Shown here piece by piece: positions 42,201 to 52,200 of a stretch of DNA of 64,000 bases (position 1 is the stretch's first letter; each line of letters starts with the position of its first letter). This DNA comes from Sipunculus nudus (Eukaryota > Annelida > Sipuncula > Golfingiida > Sipunculidae). The position numbers and the translations under genes are program-made. The notes beneath the pieces are model-generated. The model searched no databases. It was not told the origin of the DNA and saw nothing but the letters and a program-made list of their open reading frames with translations. The stretch is from contig CM049306.1 of NCBI GenBank assembly GCA_026874595.1, forward strand, positions 7,933,519 to 7,997,518. Direction: 5' to 3'.

Positions 42201-43015
42201 TGTCACACCACACATGCAGCTGACATATATTCCCAAGTTCTTTCACACAGAAAAGTCCAAAATACCACTCGTTGTCTGAACTGAAGAACACGGTTTATTC
42301 CGGTAACATCCAACAATTGGCCACCGTCGTCGTTGACTGGATCCAATCTCACAATAACGTCTTCAACAAATACCAATCACGTATATCTTCTGATGCCCTG
42401 ATCGGCTACAACTATCTATATTCTCTCCAGGACTAATACTGTCCTCGCGGAATTTATAACACACCCCGCTCGGTGTTCAACTAATCCGTCGTTGACATAA
42501 AACGACCTGTCACCAGTTGACGGTAACTTCCAAATTCATTCACTTCTTCTCTCTGACCGGCCTTGACACCGCCCTATTTATACCTGGGTAACCGAAACTT
42601 CTAGAAGTCTCTAGAATAATCAAGTCGTTTCTTGTCAAGACTAGCACTTACGGGATTTTCTAGAATTTACCTTTTGGAAATTACACATTACCTGAATTCT
42701 CTATAACCTTCTGTCATCTAATTATAATAAATCATGGTACAGTAAGTCCATTTACTTACATAATATACAATATACTATGAGATAATCCACCAGCATCGTC
42801 GGCACCGATGTAAACAAACAGGATGACAACAACAGCTGACAACCTCACCAAACATTATTAACTCCGTCTCTCCAACTACACTTTATGATCTGATACTCCA
42901 ATTTAATATTAACTGGCCTGCTAATGCACCGCATCAATTATATTTTCCCTAACTTATTTCATTATTTTATGAAATTCCACTTGACATACACTAGGTGGGT
43001 AGCACATTTGTGTCA
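42201..43015 (-). repeat. 5' LTR
   Basis: 815 bp. On the minus strand it carries TATAAATA (42582-42575) and AATAAA (42299-42294), giving a plausible promoter and poly(A) signal about 280 bp apart. Confidence 0.9.
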
Positions 43016-43408
43016 GACAGCTTTCTCGATTTTATGACAGGTGGCGCCACCTACATTCACGTTTACTCTGCAGACATCCAAGCTCATATCACAGGAACTG
43101 TTTGACCGATTGGGCCGAAATTTTGTTTGTGTATAGATCTCGCATAGCTCTTCATCATAGACAAAACTGGTGGCGCCACCTGCAACCGCTTATGCACAGC
43201 ATCAATCTGTTGATCTACCTTGGGATAAAATCACTCATATCTCAGCAGTGGTTTGACTTATCCACCTGAAATTTTGCAGGTTTATACATCCTGGACAGCT
43301 TTCTCGATTTTATGACAGGTGGCACCACCTACATTCACGTTTACTCTGCAGACATCCAAGCTGATATCTCAGGAACCGTTTGACCGATTTGGCCAAAATT
43401 TATATAGG

Positions 43409-45625
43409 ACCCTCTGAAACTGTTGCATTGATACTTGGATTTCCAGTTCACAAGAGAAAATCACCTGATGTACGCCTTATTGTGCATCTCTCCCCAGCAG
43501 CAGCAAGTCTTCTTTTTAGATAATGCTACAGTTCAGTTGAATGATTATATGGCAAGAACCACAATAAATGAATTCTTGTGAATTTGCACAAGAGGTTTAT
43601 TAGCCAAAACCCTGTACTATGGAGATGTTCCAAGATTTAACACCTGGAAGAATAAGACATGGCACAGGATGGGGAAAAGAGTAAATGAGAACCCCATTAT
43701 TTTTAAGCAAATGTTCTAGGTCGGGTGTAAACAGTACTGAGTGGTGACATGTACTTTTTGAGACTTCTTCTTCATCACATAAAAAGGCCTTTATCTTTTG
43801 ACTCTTTGAGGACATCTGATGGACATCTTCTTCCATCATTCAAGGATGCCTGCAGAGAGAGAATTGTTAGAAGCTGATAATCATTTGCAACAGACTTTGA
43901 AATATGCCAAAAGAACAAGAATTCCCAGGGCAATGAGAGATTTGTTTTTTATCTTGTTATGCATGCTGAAATTAACAATCCAAAGCAGTGATAAGAGCGT
44001 TTCAAGAATGAAATGTCTGAAGATTTCCTCCATATAGGGAGGACCACTACCAATAACCCTAATGTCACATTAGATGAGAGGCATCATGAACAATCTCTTA
44101 AGTATATATCCAAGACAAACTTGTCAGCCTGGGCAAAACCCTTGAAAATAACTTGCCAACACCATGGAATATTGCAATCAGTCATGACATTGGCAATCAG
44201 CAGTTACTGCATGAACTGCAATATAACAGACATGAACTGCAAAGATTTGTTCTACAGAAAGAGCCTCTTTTGAATGAGCAAAGAGCAGTATATGACCATG
44301 TGTGTAACTGCCTAAACAGGAATCTTTCTTCAGTGATTTTCATTGATGCACAAGGGGGAATCAACAAGACATTTGTCACCAACTTGATCCTCTCCAAAGT
44401 TAGGGCAGATCTGAATGTTGTTTTTGCAGCTGCATCATCCAGTATTGCAGCAACATTTATGCCTGGTGATGGAACAGCCAAATCAAGATTCAAGATGCTG
44501 CTCAAAGTAAATGGAAATAGCCTTTGTAACATCAATAAAAACTCTAATACTGCACAATTGTTACATAATCAAAGCTTATTGTCTAGGATGAGTGCCTTAT
44601 GATTAGGACGGAAGCTTCAAATCCATGAACCAGGCTTTTTGTGATATATGTGACAAGAATCAGCCTTTCAAAAGAATTTAAACTATTTGCTGTGGATAAT
44701 TCTGTCAGCTTCTACCTGTTGTGAAAAAAGAAAATGATGCCGATGTGAAAAATTATTGTATTAAAAAATCCTATTTTTGGAGGACCTTCACAAAATCTCA
44801 ACTGAAGAGAAACATGCGATTGAGTGAGGAAGAAGAAACATATTCAGGGATTCAGTTGAATATTGGAGAAGACAAGATTCAGAAAAATGAAAATGATGAA
44901 AACAAATAACCAGAAGATATGGTTCTCCAAGCAACAACAGTGGAAAAATGTATTGATTTCATCTTCCTGACATTTAACAATCCTGAACAACTGTTCTCTT
45001 ATTATTGTATCCTTGTTCCCTACAATTAAATGATTAGAAAACTTAATTCAACATGCATTAGACACTTCCCTGGAATCATGAAAGTGTACTCTACCTTCAA
45101 TGCTGTAAGTGAAGAAGCGAATGCCACTCATCTTCAAAAAGAACTCCTCGATTTCTGAACTCTCTGGATTGCCGCCTTACAGACTGGAACTGAAGAGGGA
45201 TCTCCCAATATTTTAATGAGGAACTTGGATCTTCCAAGGCTTTGCAATGGAACACACATGATCATGCAAGAACTCCATGACAGTGTCATCAGTGAAAAAA
45301 TCAACGTTGACGTGTTAAAAAATTACACTGTCATGACTCCAAGAATTAGGTTCAGTCTATCAGAGACTTAAGATGTCCCTCTTCTGAGGACTCAGTTCCC
45401 AATACAGAGGTGCTTGCTATGACAATACATACAGCGCCAGGCCAAACAATGCAAAATGTGCTGATTTTCCTGGAAAAACCTTTATTCCAACATGGCCAGC
45501 TGTATGTTGCTTCAAGCTGTGGAAAAAGCAATGAAAACTTAAATTAGAGTATTCTTAACAGATGGCAAATCAACCAAAAATGTGGTCATAACAAACATTC
45601 TTCAATAAATAAACCACTTTTTTCT
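43409..45625 (+). pseudogene. Helitron helicase pseudogene
   Basis: Broken PIF1-type helicase part of a Helitron protein, spread over several frames. Recognisable in order: ILGFPVHKRKSPDVRLIVHL (43430 on), LAKTLYYGDVPRFNTW (about 43600), the ELLEADNHLQQTL segment (43860 on), LNEQRAVYDHV and the Walker A region IDAQGGINKTF (44260-44390), a FNNPEQLFSYY stretch (44970 on), MRNLDLPRLCNGT (45220), and finally TAPGQTMQNV with HGQLYVASS (45430-45530), matching helicase motifs near the C-terminus. Walker A GGTGKT has become GGINKT. Several frameshifts and stops. Continues the N-terminal remnant at 36870, separated by nested insertions. Confidence 0.8.
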
Positions 45626-45905
45626 AGCTACTTGTCTTTAACTTTTCATAAAATTACAATTTCTACACCAATACCATTCACAATATTTTTCCTGATTCTC
45701 GTAACATTACAATGTGCTCCCTTCCTCTGCAGTGGTGACCCATTGGGTCACCCATTGTCTGGTATAATATTTATGTGTGTGTGTTGTAATTTTTGACTTG
45801 ATGTGTTTGTGTATCAACTCATGAGGTAATGGATTGCAGTTACTTTATCAGTTAAGTAAAATTTACATCTGTGTCTTATCTTACAGTGTCATTACTGTTT
45901 CAGAA

Positions 45906-46235
45906 ATGTCAACTGCGAGAAGCTGCGCTGTGAAAGGGTGCAACCACTCTCGTAGCCAATGGAGTCCTTGCTCAATCTATACATTCCCTGAAGAACAGCC
46001 GTGGAAGGCAATATGGAAGTTGGCTGCAGCATCTGATTACGATGATGAATACTGGAATAAACTGGCAGTGTCAGAGGGCTCAGGAACTCTGGGCATGTGC
46101 AGCTGCCATTTTAAAGCCCCACCAAACCCTAAAGCACGATCTCCATGCGAGAAGTATGTTGTCCCCACTCTGTCACTGGGGCAGGACCCGGAGTATGTGT
46201 TGCAGGCAGCCCAGTCTCTACTGGATGAGAGCATG
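45906..46235 (+). CDS. THAP gene exon 1 (first THAP finger)
   Basis: 110 codons, phase 0 out, donor GTGAGT. An acceptor-like TTATCTTACAG at 45876-45886 upstream suggests a separate 5' UTR exon. The open frame extends to 45834 but that part reads as intron. The finger has C-x4-C and CSCHF. Confidence 0.85.
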
Positions 46236-49200
46236 GTGAGTCCACATGACTCATGCTTTAAGGCAATTCATTTAACCACTTGTTTAACAGACATTTGAAA
46301 TAATCTTCTTTCGAATAATTAAATTATTGTATCCGCCAAAACAAAGTTTAGCAGATACTATGTTTTATGAACGGGATCTGCTGCCGCCACCGCCATATTC
46401 ATTTCTGGAGAACTTCTCTGAGACTACTGGACCAAATTTTCCGAAACTTAAACCAATTATTGGGTCACATGTGAACTGGTGCCTAACCATTGGGCATTGA
46501 CCTCTGACCTTTCCTCTCTCCAGTGTCCATCTGTGGGTTTGTTTTGACACATTAACCCACATATCGTTTGACCAGTCAGGAAGAAAAAATTACACAAATG
46601 TAGCCCATGGACAGCTTTATAACATACACAAAAATGGTGGCACCACCTGCAGCCATTTTTGCACAGCATCCATCTGTTTGTCTGTCTTGGGTTAAAAAAT
46701 TACTCATATCTCTGCAGTGGTTTGACTAATTCACCTGAAATTCGGCATGCGTATATACATCCTGGATAGCTTTCTTGATTTTATGACAGGTGGCACCACC
46801 TACATTCACATTAAACTGCAGACATCCATGCTTATATCTCCAGACTGCTTTGACTTATCTTCCTGAAAATTTGCATGTGTTTAGATCTCACATATTTATT
46901 ATACACAAACTGGTAGCCCCACCTGCACCATTTTTGCAAAGCGTCCATCTGTTCTTTTTTCTTGCGTTAAAATCACTCATATCTCAGCAATGGTTTCACT
47001 TTTTAACCTGAAATTTGGCATGCGGATACATCCTGGATAGTTTTTTTTATGATATGACAGGTTGTGCCACTTACATTCATGTTCACGCTACAGACATCCA
47101 TGCTTATATCTCCAGACTTGTTAGACTTATCTTCCTGAAAATTTGCATGTCTTTAGATCTCACATAGCTCTTTAACATACATGAAACTTGTGGCGCCACC
47201 TGCAACCCTTTTTGCAGAGCCCACATATCGTTTGACCAGTCAGGAAAAAAAATTACACAAATGTAGCCCATGGATAGCTTTATAACATTCATAAAAATGG
47301 TGGCACCACCTGCAGCCATTTTTGCACAGCATCCATCAGTTCATTGGACTTGGGTAAAAATCACTCATATCTCAGCAGTGGTTTGACTTGTTCACCTGAA
47401 ATTTGGCATGCATATACATCCTGGATAGCTTTCTTGATTTTATGACTGGTGGCACCACCTATATTCATGTCCATGCTGCAGATATCCATGCTTATATCTC
47501 CGGACTGGTTTGATGTTCCTACCTGAAGTGATGCATATGTTTGGATCTCACATTGCTCTTTATCATACAAGAAACTGGTGGGCCACCTGCAACCATTTGA
47601 GTCCTTCTGTTTGTCTGCTGTGGGATAAAATCACTCATATCTGGGCAGTGGTTTGACTTTTCCACCTGAAATTTTGCATGTGTATACATCTTGGATAGTT
47701 TCTAGTTCAAATAACAGGTGGTGCCACCTACAATCATGTTTACGTGGCAGACATCCATGCTAATATGTAACACATCTGACTCTATTTCCCCTTGCCACTC
47801 AATCCATGCCTCACTTCACCCGTCCTACTCTGATTTTGGCGGATACACGTAGTCGCTTGTTGACTACCCATATTCTAGTTTAAGAGTTGAAATGAAGGAA
47901 GTAGTGATTTGATCTTGTAAGATATCACAGTTAATTTATGCAAGATGAGCCTCAACTACTAAATGAGTTGAAAACTCAATCAAATGAAAAATTTTTCTGA
48001 TGTTAAAGTATTGACTTTGTAAACCTCTGGTAATCATGTGCAGCAGTCTGAATGTATATACTTTATCTATCATCTGTGTTGTGCCTTTAATGTCTGACTT
48101 TATTGTAGTATTATTTTTGTCTCATATTTTCACTTTGTCCCATATTTTTCAGTCGTTATGGTTGTGCAGGCCAAAGATTACAGCTGAGGGGGTCATCATG
48201 AATGAAATGTTGTCTGCAGGGGAATCTATGGCCATGGCAGAGGTTGATGATTCACAGAAAATGTATGTGGACAAAATTACACATGCATGGAAACAGAGTC
48301 TGTCTCAAAAGTCAGACAAATTTAAACACTGTAAGTCTGATTTATTTTACCTCCTGATAATCCACAAAATAGTTTCAGGCCACCTCTAACCACTTCAGAT
48401 TTTCCACTTGTACATTAGTGTGGTATATGTGGTAACCTAAAGTTAAAAATAGATCTATTAATAACAAGAAATTTAAACTCTTTAAGTTTATTTATCCTTC
48501 TATATGTCCAAAATGCTGCATGTGTATTGTGTTTTGAGATATTTCATCTGCACCAGCAGGGCAACATGCATATTTTCTATGCGTCACTATGGGATACCAT
48601 GTTATGTATTGTTTTGCTGGATACACATTCTACATGCTGGATCCATGCATTTAAGGGATCTCACCTTATTTACTTAGTCAATGCTGATTTTTAACCCTCA
48701 TTACGCATGCCAGATCCATATTCAGTAAATAAGGAATCTTAGAGTAACTCTCACATTGATTCCTCATTGCTTTACCATGCATTAGTTTCACATGACTTTT
48801 CCACCTTTACCTTGGGATGATTGTGACAGATTGGATTACAGTTGTTCCATCTCTCGATGAATAAACCTGCTGCTATAACACAATTCAGCATAACGTTTTA
48901 ATTTATAATAGAGCTGAACAACTCACAATGAATGTTAGCACCTTGACCCCGGTTCTGTCATTGGTTGGTCCTTTAGAAGATGTTTCTTCATTGTCAAAAT
49001 ATCCAGAACTGTTAAGAGTATGATTTTGGAATAATTAAAAAAAATACAGTTCATTTGTGAAATTAGCTCCCTGTAACTTCTAAATGTGACACTTTCTCAT
49101 TTGTTTTATCTTCAGTGTGAACCTCTGCATCTTTTGTAACCCCTGTTTATGTATTAAGTAATGGTAAAACAATTAAAAATGCTTTACCATTTGATTAAGT

Positions 49201-52200
49201 AAAATGTATTTGCACAGGATTTCATTATAGGGGACTCATAATGTAGTAGTTAGGGTATGTTTTCAAATGGAATTAAATAAACCAATGCATGTGAAGTAAA
49301 ACTTTCCTGTTCAAGGGCCAGAAGTCTACAAATTCCATTTACTGATTTAGATACCAATATCAAGTGAGTGTGTGATTTCTTTGATGTGTCAGGTAATAAT
49401 AATTTTTATGAATATTGATTTTAATTATTTTAATAATGTAATATGTTGAATGGTCTTATCAGATCAGAAGGTGAGAAGTCTGTGCTGTGCAGAAGGTTGT
49501 AGTCACCCTCGGGTTGGATCAGGGTGCTCTGTGTTCAAGCTACCAGACGGGGGTCCATGGCAGGAGAAATGGCTGGATGCTGTAAGAGCCAACTCCAGTG
49601 CTGCCCACCATCACTGGCTGCAGAAGATGAACCCGAGCGATCTCATCCTGTGTAGCTGTCACTTTGAACATCCTCCGTGTTCACGTTCCAGGAGACCTGA
49701 CAACAAATATGTCCTGCCGACCATCTTCATCAAGACTGATGAAGAGTCAGAACCAGCACATGAAGAGGTGAGCCATCCTGTGTAGTCATATATCTGTGTG
49801 GTGTTTCAAGGATATCATGTGATGTACCATTGATCCGTTAACTATGATATACAACAGATTTCATGATTTATCAGGGATCATATATCTGTGATATAGCAAG
49901 GATCTAATGATGCACTACTGGTAGGGATCATATAACTGTGATAAACCAAGGATCTTAAATTATATACCAGGGATCTTATATGATATGCGAGGATCTCATG
50001 ATGAACTATTAATCCTCTAACTGTGATAAAGGATCTTATGAGATATCAGGGATCTCATGTGATATACTGGGGATCCTAAATCTGTGATAAACAAAGGAAC
50101 TCATGATATATCAAGGATTGTACTATCTTTGTGATTTACCAGGCATAAGGTGATATATCAAGGATAGTGTGTCTGTTATACCAAGAATCTTGTAGTATAC
50201 CAGGGATCATATGTCTGTGTGATATACAAAGGACCTCATTATATACTACTGATATAGAAGGGATCCTTAATCTTTTTATAATAAAGATCTTGAGATATAG
50301 AAGGGATCATATAACTGTGATATGTACCAGTCATCTTGTGATATATTTTGGATCCTATATCTGTACTTGTGTGATATACCAGGGATCTTATGATATGTCT
50401 GGCATCCCAGAAAAACTTTATGCATCTATGATTCAGCACAGGCAGGGTAAACTTCTTAAGTGTGCATAGATATTTATAATTTTGATACAGCATCGTTATT
50501 ATTGTCTCTCACTGAAGTTGCAGGTGGGATAAAGTAACGCCGCTGTTTGTGCATCTGTCTTTTCATCTGTCCATCAATCCATCTGTCCATCTGAAATTGA
50601 CCGTAATCTTTCATCTTTCAGATATAGTTCACACCCACAGATCAAGAACCCTAGTGATTTTGAGGTCAAAGGTCAAGGCCACAAGACTTACTTTGGAAAA
50701 AGCTGGTGGCACATTTGAAGCCATAGTTTTCGTTTCAAACCTTCACTCTTTCACATATGGCTCATCCACAAACAAAGGAAGATTCCTATTGATTTGAGGT
50801 CACAAGGTCAAAGATCAAGGCCACAGGGACCACTTCTTGAAAAGCTTGTGGTACATTTTAAGCCAAAGTTTTCATCCCAAACCTTTAATCTTTCATATAT
50901 TGCTCACATATTAGGTCACAAGGTCAAGGTCACAGAACTGCCCTCCTGATTTTTACACTGTTTGATACATCCAGTTTAAATGATGCTCCTTTTCAAGGGA
51001 TGCTGCAAAACAATGGACAGCGTTTCAGTTGAAACCTGTGTTATGATGATGTTCTAAAGGAGGTCAGTCAAAATTCAAAGATTAGGCCTACATGAAGCAT
51101 TCAAGCCGTGACAATCTGACTCAGTAGGCAGTTGGATAATTGGGCTGGTAAGCCTACTCTAGTCGTGATACAAGTAATATCAAGTAATGTATCGCAATGG
51201 TCTTGCATCAGTTTGCATTCATTTGGTGGTAAACAGCCCATAATCTCAATATTATGCTAAGAATGACGAATCAACACAATAGTATACATATGAGCTCACA
51301 ACCCAAACTGAAACACTGTCTCCATGGACACAGGTCATTTCCTGTGATGCCTGGAAGCTGCCTGGGTCCTGTAACCAGTGTGATCCATGCTTGTGTTCAT
51401 GTAGTCACAAATTCAACAAACATGCCGAGTGGTTTACCAATGTGCTGGGTTAAAACAGAATTTTTCTCACTCATGTTATATATTATTAGAAATTACACCA
51501 AAAAATCTAATGATTGGTATGGTTTATGTTGACTGACAGTGTACCTGTAGGCGATGAAGCATTGTCAGATATGACAAAAATATTTGCATCTTCATAAGGC
51601 CTTATGTGTTCCTCAGACTTAGATGTAAAGAAACTCTGGCGCCAGTAATCTAGTCGTAATGCCAGAGGGTTGATATGATGCTAAAAGCATTCCAGAGGTT
51701 GATTTTACAATTTGCAAATTCTGTCAAAAGACAATATTTGAATCAGGATATGTGCACATTATGATAAGATTGTGTCTCATAATGAAGGATATTGTGTTGT
51801 ACCTTAACATCTGTATGCATCGTGTTATAGACGTATAACCTATGACCAGTGTATTTATGATTGCTGAGAGTATGTTCATGTGTATTTATCTTCTTCTGAT
51901 GAAATACTTTTATATTCTTTAACTGAAAGTAAGGTGTTTCTTTTTTAATGACATATCCTTATATTACACTTTCAGAGTCCAGAATTAGAGGAACCGACAT
52001 TTGTCAGCAAACCTAGAAAAACAAGCAGGGGCAGAGGTAGAGGTAGAGGCAGGGGGCGGGGTCAAGGCCGGGGGCAAGGCAGAAAAAGAGGGAGTTCTGG
52101 AGGAACCAGATCCCTCAATGACAAGTATCTGGATTCTGATGTTCCAACAAACACAGAAACATCATCAGAGCAGGGTGGAGATGGCTCAGTCACCTCACTC

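Larger units (their letters stand above)
39122..43015 (-). mobile_element. Ty3/gypsy-type LTR retrotransposon, Gag-protease only
   Basis: Two LTRs of 818 bp (39122-39939) and 815 bp (42201-43015), nearly identical by eye, flank a 2.26-kb interior read on the minus strand. TGACAC...TGACA ends and a 5-bp duplication GACAG (39117-39121, 43016-43020) mark a clean insertion. Order on the minus strand: 5' LTR, tRNA-Pro-type primer site, gag, zinc knuckles, protease, purine tract, 3' LTR. No reverse transcriptase, RNase H or integrase is present, so it would need help from a relative. It inserted into a HINE-A copy. Confidence 0.92.
38530..43400 (+). mobile_element. HINE-A, copy 3, split by the LTR retrotransposon
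   Basis: 38530-39116 and 43021-43400 are consecutive parts of one HINE-A copy. The GTTTATACATCATGGACAG sequence is cut at 39121, and CTTTCTCGATTTTATGACAG resumes at 43021. Internal units with GGTGGCGCCACC lie on both sides. It ends abruptly at about 43400 against Helitron sequence, lacking the terminal hairpin and CTAG. Confidence 0.75.

Noticed and set aside
44197-44535. Minus-strand 112-codon frame
   Set aside because: Antisense of the Helitron helicase remnant.
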